Positions 26,192 through 35,721 of a stretch of DNA of 64,000 bases are shown here, in pieces (the first letter of the stretch is position 1; the number at the start of each line of letters is the position of its first letter). A program made the translations under genes and the position numbers. This DNA is from Rhizobium sp. Root1334 (GTDB taxonomy: Bacteria; Pseudomonadota; Alphaproteobacteria; Rhizobiales; Rhizobiaceae). The notes below the pieces were generated by a model that was given only the letters and a program-made list of their open reading frames with translations, was not told the DNA's origin and searched no databases. The stretch spans positions 1,205,179 through 1,269,178 of the forward strand of contig NZ_LMEY01000001.1 of NCBI RefSeq assembly GCF_001426665.1, read 5' to 3'.

Positions 26192-26968
26192 TCAGATCTT
26201 CCAGCCGGAATGCAGCGCGGCAATGCCGGCGGTGTAATTGGTGTAGGTGACACGCGAAAAGCCGGCCTTGGTGATCATGGCGGCGAAATCACTCTGGTTG
26301 GGAAACTTGCGGATCGATTCCACCAGATACTGATAGGGCTCGGCCTCGCCGGTGATCATCTGACCGAATTTCGGGATGGCGTTAAACGACCAGGCGTCAT
26401 AGACCTTGTCGAGCAACGGCATTTCCACTTCGGAAAACTCCAGAACCAGCAGGCGGCCGCCACGCTTCAGGACACGGTGGGCTTCGGTCAGCGCCACATC
26501 GATGCGCGGCACGTTGCGGATGCCGAAGGCGATCGTATACGCGTCGAAGGAATTGGCTTCGAACGGCAGTTCCTCGGCATTGGCCTCGACGAAGGTGAGA
26601 TTGGGCGACAGGCCCTTCTTTTCAGCACGTTCAGCACCAACGGCCAGCATCGAGCCATTGATATCGAGGACAGTCGCATGCGCCTTGCGGTCCGAGGCTT
26701 CCACGATCCGGAAGGCGATGTCGCCGGTGCCACCGGCAACGTCGAGAACCTTGTAATTTTCGGAGCGGCTGGGATTGAGCGAAGCGATCATCGCGTCCTT
26801 CCAGGCCCTGTGCAGGCCCATGGACATGACGTCGTTCATGATATCATAGCGCTTGGCAACCTTGTGGAAGACGTCGTTGACGAGCGCCTGTTTCTCGCCC
26901 TGGCCAACCTGGCGAAACCCGTAGGAGGTTTCCATGCCGCCATCGGCAGAGGTGCGCTCACCAGTCAT
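26192..26968 (-). CDS. ubiE: Demethylmenaquinone/ubiquinone C-methyltransferase UbiE
   Basis: A 258-residue SAM-dependent methyltransferase for the C-methylation step of ubiquinone synthesis. The UbiE/COQ5 signatures are [18 protein letters not shown] near the N-terminus and the C-terminal [15 protein letters not shown] segment; the SAM loop is [15 protein letters not shown]. The TTG at 26971 is ignored in favour of ATG 26968. It is divergent from mutM and upstream of ubiB, a typical rhizobial arrangement. Confidence 0.97.
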   Translation of the reverse strand: MTGERTSADGGMETSYGFRQVGQGEKQALVNDVFHKVAKRYDIMNDVMSMGLHRAWKDAMIASLNPSRSENYKVLDVAGGTGDIAFRIVEASDRKAHATVLDINGSMLAVGAERAEKKGLSPNLTFVEANAEELPFEANSFDAYTIAFGIRNVPRIDVALTEAHRVLKRGGRLLVLEFSEVEMPLLDKVYDAWSFNAIPKFGQMITGEAEPYQYLVESIRKFPNQSDFAAMITKAGFSRVTYTNYTAGIAALHSGWKI

Positions 26969-27150
26969 CAAGGTTTACTCCATTCAATCGCTGTTGTGCC
27001 GACCATAGCGAATTCGCTTCATCCACGCTATCTCTGCGGCAGATTGCGGCCTGCGGCATTCGCGCCCGTGGAGCCTGCTATAGGATATGTGCGCTGCGAA
27101 TGGAATTGCCAAATGATCCCGGTCTATTGGCAGATGATGAGGAAACGTGA

Positions 27151-28041
27151 ATGCCGGAACTTCCCGAGGTGGAAACAGTCAGGCGGGGCCTGACGCCCGC
27201 AATGGAAGGTGCGCTTCTGGTCAGGGCCGAACTGCGCCGGCCGGATCTGCGCTTTCCTTTCCCTGCCGATTTTGCAACGCTCGTCTCAGGAAGGCGCATC
27301 CTGTCGCTCGGACGGCGGGCGAAATACCTTCTGATTGATCTTGAAGACGGCAACGTGATCATCGCCCATCTCGGCATGTCCGGCTCCTTCAGGGTGGAAG
27401 ACGGTGCAGCGCCTGAGACACCCGGCGATTTCCATCATCCGCGCGGCAAAAGCGAAAAACACGATCATGTCGTATTTCATCTGGAAGGCACCAACGGCCC
27501 TGCCCGCGTCATCTATAACGACCCGCGCCGCTTCGGCTTCATGGACCTGGCCCGGCGCGACGTTTTAAGCAGCCACGCGTTCTTCCGCGAACTTGGCGAA
27601 GAGCCGACCGGCAACGTGCTCGATGCCGCCTATCTGGCCGCCCGCTTTGCCGGCAAGGCTCAGCCGCTGAAATCGGCGCTGCTCGACCAGAAGAACATTG
27701 CCGGCCTTGGCAATATCTACGTCTGCGAGGCCTTGTGGCGCTCGGGCCTATCACCGCTACGGGCCGCCGGCACGCTGGTGGACGCCAAGGGCAAGCCAAA
27801 GGCAACGCTTGTGTTGCTGACCGAGGCGATCCGGGCGGTCATTGCCGATGCCATTGCCGCTGGCGGGTCGTCACTGCGCGACCATATCCAGACGGATGGG
27901 ACGCTCGGCTATTTCCAGCATTCGTTCTCGGTCTACGATCGCGAAGGCGCGCCTTGCCGGACGCCAGGATGCGGCGGGACGGTCGCGCGCGTCGTTCAGG
28001 CGGGACGGTCGACCTTCTATTGCCCGAAATGCCAGAAATAG
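27151..28041 (+). CDS. mutM: Formamidopyrimidine-DNA glycosylase MutM
   Basis: A 296-residue base-excision repair enzyme removing 8-oxoguanine. The mature N-terminal proline nucleophile is in [14 protein letters not shown]. The helix-two-turn-helix segment holds [22 protein letters not shown], and the C-terminal zinc finger has four cysteines (CRTPGCGG ... YCPKCQK). GAGGAAA precedes ATG 27151. It is divergent from ubiE and followed by rpsT. Confidence 0.98.
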   Translation: MPELPEVETVRRGLTPAMEGALLVRAELRRPDLRFPFPADFATLVSGRRILSLGRRAKYLLIDLEDGNVIIAHLGMSGSFRVEDGAAPETPGDFHHPRGKSEKHDHVVFHLEGTNGPARVIYNDPRRFGFMDLARRDVLSSHAFFRELGEEPTGNVLDAAYLAARFAGKAQPLKSALLDQKNIAGLGNIYVCEALWRSGLSPLRAAGTLVDAKGKPKATLVLLTEAIRAVIADAIAAGGSSLRDHIQTDGTLGYFQHSFSVYDREGAPCRTPGCGGTVARVVQAGRSTFYCPKCQK

Positions 28042-28089
28042 TGCGGCTGGCGAAGGCCACGCCTCCGCGGCGTTTTCGAAAATATCGCG

Positions 28090-28118
28090 TTGACGGGAGG
28101 CCTGTTTAAGGCTATATG
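28090..28118 (+). promoter_or_regulatory. Sigma-70-type promoter for rpsT
   Basis: TTGACG (28090-28095) and TATATG (28113-28118) are separated by exactly 17 bp, an excellent housekeeping promoter about 125 bp upstream of the rpsT start. Confidence 0.7.
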
Positions 28119-28244
28119 CCGCCCACAGTTTGGAAAGCCGCTCCAAGGTTTTCCGATATTGCTCCCTACTTGCTTGGACGACAGGTCGCAGTGACCCGGC
28201 ACGGCGGTAGAGAGTTTTTGTCAGATTTCGAAGAGAGACACCAA

Positions 28245-28511
28245 ATGGCCAATACAACTTCGGCGAAAAAAGCGACCCGCAAGATCGCCCGCCGCACGGA
28301 AGTCAACAAGTCCCGCCGTTCGCGCGTTCGCGGCTTCATCCGCAAGGTCGAAGAAGCCATCGCTTCCGGCGACCAGGTTCTCGCTCAGGCTGCCCTGAAG
28401 GCAGCCCAGCCGGAACTGATGCGCGCCGCCACCAAGGGCGTGCTGCATGCCAACACGGCATCGCGCAAAGTTTCGCGTCTTGCGAACCGCGTAAAGTCGC
28501 TTTCGGCTTAA
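28245..28511 (+). CDS. rpsT: 30S ribosomal protein S20
   Basis: An 88-residue basic protein starting [17 protein letters not shown] at ATG 28245; the in-frame upstream extension to 28116 is not S20-like and is rejected. The sequence [16 protein letters not shown] and the end [19 protein letters not shown] are typical of S20, a 16S rRNA-binding protein. It has its own promoter and a perfect terminator. Confidence 0.98.
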   Translation: MANTTSAKKATRKIARRTEVNKSRRSRVRGFIRKVEEAIASGDQVLAQAALKAAQPELMRAATKGVLHANTASRKVSRLANRVKSLSA

Positions 28512-28541
28512 GCCGGCTTATTAAAATATCGTCAATGCATT

Positions 28542-28565
28542 AGCCCGGTCCATGACCGGGCTTTT
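28542..28565 (+). terminator. Rho-independent terminator after rpsT
   Basis: AGCCCGGTC-CAT-GACCGGGCT followed by TTT: a perfect 9-bp stem and U-run, 30 bp after the rpsT stop. Confidence 0.9.
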
Positions 28566-29599
28566 CAGATTCAAACTTCCGGCACACTGATGGTTAATCC
28601 TTGTGCAACTTATTATGTCACCGCAATGACAGAAATTTTTAAATAAAATCAGATGCTTGCGGGAGGACATTCAGACTCACCCGCCTCTCGCGGGGGCATC
28701 TCGGGGCTCTAAACGAGTCAAGAAATTTTTTATTTTTTTTGTTTTTCGCCAGCTAAGTTCCAGTCCGAAATTCAAAGCCCTTGATTCAAAAGCGATTCTC
28801 TTCCGCCGGGCTATCGTCCATGCAGGACACGCTATGAGAGTCAACGCCCGGTCCTTCCCAAGTGTTAAAAATCGCGATTGATCTTGTCACACGATCCTGC
28901 CTAAATGCCTCCACAGAAGGCGCAGGACATACCTGTGGACAAGATGAGAAGGCAGCCTTTCAACAGGCGGCGCAATTTCACTTAAGCCTTTTGTAACGGG
29001 GTGGTTCCACAACGTTCCATCAATCAGCATAGAGCGTTTTCAGCTGGGCATCTGCTTGCTCAGAACGACATTCTGCGACTTCCGGTTGCAGGCGGTTGAG
29101 AGTACCCGATACGCCGTACGATACGCATCGCAGCTTTTGCTGCGCGGTGAGGAGACGGCGGCCGATATGCGGATGAGGACGCATTATCAGCAAACTGGCC
29201 TGTCCTTCTTTTAACGAGGGTCGGGAAGGCTGGTCAGACATTGGCGGACCCGGAAAGGACACGAGGCCTGACCGGACGCTTGGAATACACTGTGCAAGCG
29301 GGACATCCGTTTGGTTCTGCCAAATGGATTTTGCACGAAACCGGACCACGAGAGGAGGATGAGGATTCCTCTCATGGTACGGGGAGCGTTTGAATTGGGC
29401 GGCATGCCTTTGAAAAAGGGCCGCACGAGACAGACATAAAGGCTGACGCCGGCAGCAATGGCGGCGTCGCGGAATGATATTGGAAGGCGGCAATATGCTT
29501 GGTAATTCGGTAACGGCGGCGATCGTATTTGAGAACGGGGAGAATTCACGCCAGATTTCGGTAAAACAATCCGACGGAACGACGGGGGAAAAGGGCGAC
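28566..29599. other. Long non-coding leader region upstream of dnaA
   Basis: About 1 kb without a convincing gene. The 5' part is AT-rich, with the longest A/T tract at 28723-28746. TTGATC (28878-28883) and TAAATG (28902-28907), 18 bp apart, are a possible promoter. A DnaA-box-like site lies at 28934-28942. The remainder to 29599 shows GC-rich sequence and short ORFs only (28657-28881 plus; 29020-29763 minus, running into dnaA), none with a credible start or family resemblance. Confidence 0.5.
28934..28942 (-). promoter_or_regulatory. DnaA-box-like nonamer upstream of dnaA
   Basis: TGTGGACAA (other strand TTGTCCACA) differs by one base from the consensus TTATCCACA. It lies about 660 bp upstream of the chosen dnaA start and just behind a possible promoter, suggesting autoregulation. 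Confidence 0.4.
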
Positions 29600-31051
29600 A
29601 TGATGCAGAGCGCACTTTTCGAACGGGTGAGTGCGCGTTTGAAGGCCCAGGTCGGCCCTGATGTTTTTGCCAGCTGGTTCGGCCGGTTGAAGTTGCAATC
29701 CGTTTCCAAGAGTGTCGTGCGGCTGTCCGTTCCAACGACCTTCCTGAAGTCCTGGATCAACAACCGTTATCTTGACCTGATCACCACCATTTTTCAGCAG
29801 GAAGACGCTGAAATCCTGAAGGTAGAGATCGTGGTGCGCAGCGCAACACGCAGCACCCGGCCCGGCCTCCACGAGGATGCCCCCCAGGCAAGCCAGAGCG
29901 ATGCGGTAGCACCCGCCTCTTCGCGCCGTTCTGCACCGCAGACGCTCGGCCAGCATGCGGCCGCTACGGTCGGCAATCTGCAGAAGCCGCAGCCCGTCGC
30001 AGGTCCCCTGTTCGGCTCGCCGCTGGACTCACGCTACACATTCGAAAGCTTCGTCGAGGGTTCCTCGAACCGCGTCGCTCTTGCCGCCGCCAAGACGATC
30101 GCCGAAGCCGGCGCCGGTGCCGTGCGCTTCAACCCGCTGTTCATTCATTCGACGGTCGGCCTCGGCAAGACCCATCTTCTGCAGGCAATCGCCACCGCTG
30201 CGATCCAGAGCGCCCGCGCTCCGCGCGTCGTCTACTTGACAGCCGAATATTTCATGTGGCGTTTCGCAACAGCCATTCGCGACAATGATGCGCTGTCGCT
30301 CAAGGAAACCCTGCGCAACATCGATCTCCTGGTCATCGACGACATGCAGTTCCTGCAGGGCAAGTCGATCCAGCATGAATTCTGCCATCTTCTCAACATG
30401 CTGCTCGATAGCGCCAAGCAGGTCGTCGTTGCTGCCGACCGTGCGCCGTGGGAGCTGGAATCGCTCGATCCGCGCGTCCGCTCGCGCCTACAGGGCGGTG
30501 TTGCGATCGAGATGGAAGGCCCGGACTATGAGATGCGTCTCGAAATCCTCAAGCGCCGCCTCGAAGTCGCCCGCCTGGACGACCCGTCGCTCGACATTCC
30601 TGCCAATATTCTCGGCCATGTCGCCCGCAATATCACCGCCAGCGGCCGTGAACTGGAAGGCGCGTTCAACCAACTGCTCTTCCGGCTTTCTTTTGAGCCA
30701 CATCTGTCGATCGAACGTGTCGATGAATTGCTCGGCCATCTCGTCAATGCCGGCGAGCCGCGCCGCGTGCGCATCGAGGACATCCAGCGCGTTGTTGCCA
30801 AGCACTACAACGTGTCGCGCCAGGAACTGGTGTCCAACCGCCGCACCCGCGTCATCGTCAAGCCGCGCCAGATCGCCATGTATCTGGCAAAGACGCTGAC
30901 CCCCCGCTCCTTTCCGGAAATCGGCCGCCGTTTTGGCGGGCGCGATCACACCACGGTCTTGCATGCAGTCCGTAAGATCGAGGACCTGATCACCGGCGAT
31001 ACCAAGCTGTCGCATGAGATCGAGCTGTTGAAGCGGCTGATCAACGAATAG
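29600..31051 (+). CDS. dnaA: Chromosomal replication initiator DnaA
   Basis: A 483-residue AAA+ initiator. Domain I begins [26 protein letters not shown]; a linker about 95-155 is variable. Domain III has Walker [12 protein letters not shown], Walker [14 protein letters not shown] and the sensor regions. Domain IV has the DnaA signature [20 protein letters not shown] that binds DnaA boxes. ATG 29600 behind AAAGGGCGAC gives the length usual for Rhizobium DnaA (about 482); in-frame starts at 29474 and 29495 (with AAGGCGG) are alternatives. A strong terminator follows. Confidence 0.97.
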   Translation: MMQSALFERVSARLKAQVGPDVFASWFGRLKLQSVSKSVVRLSVPTTFLKSWINNRYLDLITTIFQQEDAEILKVEIVVRSATRSTRPGLHEDAPQASQSDAVAPASSRRSAPQTLGQHAAATVGNLQKPQPVAGPLFGSPLDSRYTFESFVEGSSNRVALAAAKTIAEAGAGAVRFNPLFIHSTVGLGKTHLLQAIATAAIQSARAPRVVYLTAEYFMWRFATAIRDNDALSLKETLRNIDLLVIDDMQFLQGKSIQHEFCHLLNMLLDSAKQVVVAADRAPWELESLDPRVRSRLQGGVAIEMEGPDYEMRLEILKRRLEVARLDDPSLDIPANILGHVARNITASGRELEGAFNQLLFRLSFEPHLSIERVDELLGHLVNAGEPRRVRIEDIQRVVAKHYNVSRQELVSNRRTRVIVKPRQIAMYLAKTLTPRSFPEIGRRFGGRDHTTVLHAVRKIEDLITGDTKLSHEIELLKRLINE

Positions 31052-31079
31052 GACCGAGATCCTTCGGCTTTGTTGGAGG

Positions 31080-31115
31080 CATGCCCCTGTTCGCATGGAC
31101 AGGGGCATGTTTTTT
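31080..31115 (+). terminator. Rho-independent terminator after dnaA
   Basis: CATGCCCCTGT-TCGCATGG-ACAGGGGCATG followed by TTTTTT: an 11-bp perfect stem and a U-run, just before the convergent aminopeptidase gene ends at 31128. Confidence 0.9.
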
Positions 31116-31127
31116 CAAGAGGACCGG

Positions 31128-32519
31128 CTATTTCTTCCCATTGGCGATCAGATGATACAGCGCCCGGATGGCTTGTGCCTCGCCACCCAGCGGCGAATGC
31201 GGACGCTCGGCCGGTGTCCAGCCGAAGATGTCGAAATGCGCCCAGCTCTTGGCATTGGTCACAAAGCGCTTGAGAAAAAGAGCCGCGGTAATCGAACCGG
31301 CCATACCACCCGATGGGGCGTTGGTAAGGTCGGCGATACGAGCCGAGATATCCTTCTCATAGCCCTTGTAGAGCGGCATGCGCCACATGGGATCATCAAC
31401 CGTCAGACTCGATTCCGTCAGGTCGTGGGCCAGATCCTCGTCGTCGGTGTAGAACGGCGGCAGATCGGGACCAAGCGCGACGCGGGCAGCACCCGTCAGC
31501 GTCGCCATGTCGATCAGCAGGTCGGTGTCTTCTTCGTCTGCGTAGGCCAGCGCATCCGCAAGGATCAACCGGCCCTCTGCATCGGTGTTGTCGATCTGCA
31601 CCGTCAGGCCCTTGCGGCTGCGGTAGATATCGCCCGGGCGGAACGCATTGGCGGAGATCGAATTCTCGACCACGGGCACAAGCACGCGCAGATCGACCTT
31701 CAGCTTGGCATCCATGATCATCAGGGCAAGGCCCATGACATTGGCAGCGCCGCCCATGTCCTTCTTCATCAAAAGCATGGAAGCCGCCGGCTTGATATCG
31801 AGACCGCCGGTATCGAAGCAAACGCCCTTGCCGACCAGCGTCACCTTGCGGTGACCTTTCTTACCCCAGCGCATTTCAAGCAGCCGCGGCGCCTCGGCGC
31901 TGGCGCGGCCAACCGTGTGGATCAGCGGAAAATTCTGCTTCAGCAGATCGTCGCCTGAAACGACGGAGACCTGGGCCTTGTAGGATTCTCCCAGCGCCCG
32001 GAACGCTTCTTCCAGCGCATTTGGCCCCATGTCGTTGGTCGGCATGTTGATCAGATCACGGGCAAGGAAGACGCCTGCGAGCTGCCGCTTGATATCGGCG
32101 GCATCGGCATCGGCCGGAATCATCAGGGTCGGTGCTTCCTTACTCGCAGCCTTGTACCGGTCGAAGCTGTACGAGCCTAAACCGTAGCCCAGCGCTAACC
32201 GGTTTGCCGTCAATGGCGCGGTCTCGATATGCCATTTTCCAGCCGGTAATGTCCGCGCCAGCTTACCGGTCAGAAACGGCGCTTCCGAAGGATTAGCGCC
32301 CAAGCCGAACAATGCACCCCCAAGATGGCCGTCTTCGGAAGGGATCAAGAGCACAGCGCCGGACTCTGCCTTGAAACCAGCCTTGCGGGCCCAGTCGAGC
32401 GCGATGGGATCGATGGCGCCGATATCGATATGGGCCGGTGTTACCGCGAAGATCGGCAGGGTTTTGCCGCCGCTGGTATTGAACGGCGACGGACGGTCGA
32501 TGAATTGATAGGGGGCCAT
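31128..32519 (-). CDS. M17 leucyl aminopeptidase-family metallopeptidase
   Basis: A 463-residue cytosolic peptidase. The two-zinc catalytic domain contains GKGVCFDTGGLDIKPAASMLLMKKDMGG and the family signature NTDAEGRLILADALAYA. The N-terminal domain is shorter than in E. coli PepA, as in many alphaproteobacterial M17 proteins. The start at 32519 has AAGGA upstream and is preferred over an in-frame start at 32552. It converges on dnaA; the TadD-like gene is divergent from it. Confidence 0.94.
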   Translation of the reverse strand: MAPYQFIDRPSPFNTSGGKTLPIFAVTPAHIDIGAIDPIALDWARKAGFKAESGAVLLIPSEDGHLGGALFGLGANPSEAPFLTGKLARTLPAGKWHIETAPLTANRLALGYGLGSYSFDRYKAASKEAPTLMIPADADAADIKRQLAGVFLARDLINMPTNDMGPNALEEAFRALGESYKAQVSVVSGDDLLKQNFPLIHTVGRASAEAPRLLEMRWGKKGHRKVTLVGKGVCFDTGGLDIKPAASMLLMKKDMGGAANVMGLALMIMDAKLKVDLRVLVPVVENSISANAFRPGDIYRSRKGLTVQIDNTDAEGRLILADALAYADEEDTDLLIDMATLTGAARVALGPDLPPFYTDDEDLAHDLTESSLTVDDPMWRMPLYKGYEKDISARIADLTNAPSGGMAGSITAALFLKRFVTNAKSWAHFDIFGWTPAERPHSPLGGEAQAIRALYHLIANGKK

Positions 32520-32659
32520 GGAAATCCTTCGGAAGAAGCGGTGCAGAATCACTCGATTAACGCTCTGTTAGGGTTAACAGATTATTGCTGGAGTGAAGAT
32601 TGCGCCGATATGTTGGGTTTTTTGTCCGGTGCTTGAGAAAATGCTGAGGGGCATTGGCA

Positions 32660-33481
32660 ATGAATTCACACGGACGGACGTCTTTTTCGAGCAGCCGCTT
32701 CCTGCGAGGAACTGCGATGGTGATCCTTTCCGTGACGCTGGCCAGTTGCGGCACACAGAAGAAGGAGCTGACGACAGGCTCCATCCCCTCCGCCAATTTC
32801 TCCAAACCTGTCCAGTCGATGAACGCCACCGAGCTTTCAGCGGCAGCCGAAAGCATCGGCAAGGCCTATGAGCGGAATCCCAAAGATCGCGCCGCCGGCC
32901 TGAACTATGCCAACATGCTGCGCATGACCGGCCGCAACGACCAGGCGCTGGCCGTAATGCAGCAAGTGGCGATCAACTTCCCCACCGACCGCGAGGTCCT
33001 TGCCGCCTATGGAAAGTCGCAGGCCGCCGCGGGTCAGCTTGAGCAGGCTCTGAACACGGTTACACGCGCCCAAACCCCCGACCGGCCGGATTGGAAGCTG
33101 AAATCAGCCGAAGGCGCGATCCTCGACCAGCTTGGCCGCGCCGGCGAAGCGCGCCAGCGTTACCGGGAGGCGCTCGACATTCAACCGAACGAGCCGACGG
33201 TTCTGTCCAATCTCGGCATGTCCTATCTGCTGAACAAGGATTTGAAGACCGCCGAGACCTATCTGAAGTCAGCCGTCAGCCAGCCCGGCGCAGACAGCAG
33301 CGTGCGCCAGAATCTGGCGCTCGCCATCGGTCTACAGGGACGCTTCCCAGAAGCCGAACAGATCGCCCGTCAGGAGCTTTCGCCGGACCAGGCCGAGGCC
33401 AATGTCAAATATCTGCGTTCGATCATGTCGCAGCAAAACGCCTGGCAGAAACTGGCCAAGGACGACAAGGGCACGAACTGA
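32660..33481 (+). CDS. TadD-like tetratricopeptide-repeat lipoprotein
   Basis: A 273-residue protein. A signal peptide ends in a lipobox (SVTLASCG), so it is probably an outer-membrane lipoprotein. The rest is helical repeats in three to four TPR units (for example KAYERNPKDRAAGLNYANMLRMTGRNDQALAVMQQV and YREALDIQPNEPTVLSNLGMSYLLNKDLKTAETYLKSAV). This is the architecture of TadD, the pilotin-like factor for the Tad secretin. It lies just outside the pilus locus, convergent with tadC, which supports the assignment. ATG 32660 is used rather than the TTG at 32654. Confidence 0.85.
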   Translation: MNSHGRTSFSSSRFLRGTAMVILSVTLASCGTQKKELTTGSIPSANFSKPVQSMNATELSAAAESIGKAYERNPKDRAAGLNYANMLRMTGRNDQALAVMQQVAINFPTDREVLAAYGKSQAAAGQLEQALNTVTRAQTPDRPDWKLKSAEGAILDQLGRAGEARQRYREALDIQPNEPTVLSNLGMSYLLNKDLKTAETYLKSAVSQPGADSSVRQNLALAIGLQGRFPEAEQIARQELSPDQAEANVKYLRSIMSQQNAWQKLAKDDKGTN

Positions 33482-33702
33482 GCCCTTGCTGTTTTCGAGC
33501 AGCCCCCCCGGGCGCGCCGTCATAAACAAGCAATAGAATATAGCCCTCAGGCGGCGATACGTTCCCCGCGCCGAAGGTTGATGGGCTGCGGGCCAGCCGC
33601 GCCCTCCGCTCCCATTCGACAGGACAGAGAACGGCCGCACGTAAAATGCGGATTGCGCACTTCCATCTTTTGCCGTGCTTTGATGCTTGCCAAAGAGCCG
33701 GA

Positions 33703-34689
33703 TCAGAACTTGTCGGAAACCTGGATACCAGCAGGGCCGAGAATGACGGCGATCAGCACGGGCAGAAAGAACAGGATCATCGGCACGGTGAGTTTCGGCG
33801 GTAGGGCCGCAGCCTTCTTTTCCGCCTCGTTCATGCGCTGGTCACGGCTTTCCTGGGCAAGCACACGCAGGGCCTGGGCGATCGGAGTACCGTAACGGTC
33901 AGCCTGTATCAGGGCCTGCACGACTGATTTCACGTCGTCGATCCCTGTCCGGAGACCGAGATTTTCCAGCGCGACACGCCGTTCCGGCAAGAACGAAAGC
34001 TCCGCAGTGGTCAGGACCAGTTCTTCTGCCAAAGGCGCTGACTGGTCGGCAATTTCATCGGCCACGCGCCGCATGGCGAGTTCCAGCGAAACACCCGATT
34101 CCACACAAATCAACGTCAGGTCCAGCGCATTCGGCCATGCCCTGCGGATCGAGTGCTGGCGCTTGTTTACGGCATTGGAAATGAAGATGTTCGGCGCATA
34201 AAAACCGAGATACCCACTGCAGATGACTGCCAGAAGCCGAATGGTGAATGGCTTTTCGGCAAGGTAGCCCAAAAAGAAAATATAGAAGGCACCCACGGCA
34301 AGGAACAGGAAGGGAAGGCAAAAGCGAGCCACGAGAAACATGTTCAGCGCGTTCTGCGACCGGTATCCGGCCGACTTCAACCGATTGACCGTATTCTCAT
34401 CGACAAGCGCCTTGCGCAGATTGAGCTTCTCGACGAGTTGGCGGACTGACGTGTTGTTCTGTGATCGCAGCAATGCCTTGCCGGCGCCAATCTCTGCATT
34501 CAAGCGCACGCGCTCTCGTGCCCGGATCGCATCCCGCTCGGTCGCGACAGACTTCATCCGCTTTTCCAGATTCCCTCGATCCAGAAATGGAACTGCGAGC
34601 GAATAGAACGTCGCCAGTACCGCCACCGCCACCAGGAAGGCGACAATAATGTTCGGATTTGTCAGGGTACTGATCATGTCCTCGCTCAT
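33703..34689 (-). CDS. tadC: TadC: type II secretion F-family platform protein
   Basis: A 328-residue inner-membrane protein with a T2SSF domain (about residues 175-300; WPNALDLTLICVESGVSLELAMRRVADEIADQS, then a C-terminal PPKLTVPMILFFLPVLIAVILGP helix). It has an N-terminal helix and central paired helices. With TadB it forms the platform on which the Flp pilus is assembled. It is the last gene of the minus-strand Tad operon, 13 bp after tadB. Confidence 0.95.
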   Translation of the reverse strand: MSEDMISTLTNPNIIVAFLVAVAVLATFYSLAVPFLDRGNLEKRMKSVATERDAIRARERVRLNAEIGAGKALLRSQNNTSVRQLVEKLNLRKALVDENTVNRLKSAGYRSQNALNMFLVARFCLPFLFLAVGAFYIFFLGYLAEKPFTIRLLAVICSGYLGFYAPNIFISNAVNKRQHSIRRAWPNALDLTLICVESGVSLELAMRRVADEIADQSAPLAEELVLTTAELSFLPERRVALENLGLRTGIDDVKSVVQALIQADRYGTPIAQALRVLAQESRDQRMNEAEKKAAALPPKLTVPMILFFLPVLIAVILGPAGIQVSDKF

Positions 34690-34702
34690 GCCGGACCCTT
34701 TC

Positions 34703-35713
34703 CTAGATGTCGAAACTGATCATGTTGCGCATGACCCAGATGCCAATGGACATCCACACCCCTGAACAGGCCATGATGAGATGCCCGCGCGGATCCGTGA
34801 ACAGAATCATCATGTAATCCGGTGATGTGAGGTAAACCAGCAGCATAACAATGAACGGCAGCGCTCCGATAATACAGGCCGAAGCCTTGGCTTCCATCGA
34901 CAGTGCCTGAACCTTGGCCCTCATCTTCTTGCGTTCACGCAACACCTTCGAAAGATTGCCGAGCGCCTCGGAAAGATTGCCGCCGGCCTGTGCCTGAATG
35001 GCGATGACAATGGCGAAGAAATTGACCTCCGGCAGCGGAATGGTGTTGATCATCCGTGCACAGGCTTCCGGAACACTCAGGCCGACCTGTTGTGCCTCGA
35101 TGATGCGCTTGAACTCGGTCTTGACCGGCTCCCTGCCATCGTTGGCGATCAGGCGGATGGCATCGTTCAACGGCAGGCCCGATTTGATCGAGCGGACCAT
35201 GATGTCGAGGGCATTCGGAAACTCAGTCAGGAATGCCTTGGCGCGCCGCTTGACCATGAAATTGATAAACCAGCGAGGAAAACCGGCGCTTGCGACGAGA
35301 AAAATCCCGGTGATGACCAGCAGCTTCATCCCGGCAATCAGCGCCAGGAAACTGGCCATGACGCCAAAAACAACACTGGCGATGTAGAACTGCGAGATGG
35401 AGATCTTGAAGCCGGCCTGAATAAGCCTCACCTTCATGCTCGGCTTTGCCTTGGCCGATTTTTCCTGCTGCTTTTTCTCAAGGTCCTTCAGAGAATCCTG
35501 AACGGATTTCCGCCGTTTGGACATTTCATTCACGCGGTCGCGTGCGGCCTTGATCTGAACCCTGTCGGTTTCGGCGGATGTGACCTTGCGGACGCGGCTT
35601 TCGGCTTTCTTTTCAGTCTCTATGCGCGTGAACAGAATTCCATAGGCTAGTCCGGCCGTCGAAAGCGCGACGAGACCAACGATCGCCAGAATGGTGATGT
35701 CTATTCCGAACAT
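34703..35713 (-). CDS. tadB: TadB: type II secretion F-family platform protein
   Basis: A 336-residue inner-membrane protein with one N-terminal helix, a charged cytoplasmic segment rich in K, R and E (about residues 35-95), then a T2SSF domain (EFPNALDIMVRSIKSGLPLNDAIRLIANDG) and two C-terminal helices. It pairs with TadC. It lies 8 bp downstream of cpaF. Confidence 0.95.
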   Translation of the reverse strand: MFGIDITILAIVGLVALSTAGLAYGILFTRIETEKKAESRVRKVTSAETDRVQIKAARDRVNEMSKRRKSVQDSLKDLEKKQQEKSAKAKPSMKVRLIQAGFKISISQFYIASVVFGVMASFLALIAGMKLLVITGIFLVASAGFPRWFINFMVKRRAKAFLTEFPNALDIMVRSIKSGLPLNDAIRLIANDGREPVKTEFKRIIEAQQVGLSVPEACARMINTIPLPEVNFFAIVIAIQAQAGGNLSEALGNLSKVLRERKKMRAKVQALSMEAKASACIIGALPFIVMLLVYLTSPDYMMILFTDPRGHLIMACSGVWMSIGIWVMRNMISFDI

Positions 35714-35721
35714 GAAGACCC

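Noticed and set aside
28566-29599. Main chromosomal origin (oriC) next to dnaA
   Set aside because: Only one DnaA-box-like nonamer was found and in Rhizobiales the origin is usually near hemE rather than dnaA, so no origin is called.
29020-29763. Minus-strand open frame of 247 codons overlapping the dnaA start
   Set aside because: It runs into dnaA domain I, has no ribosome-binding site or domain, and its composition is not like its neighbours.
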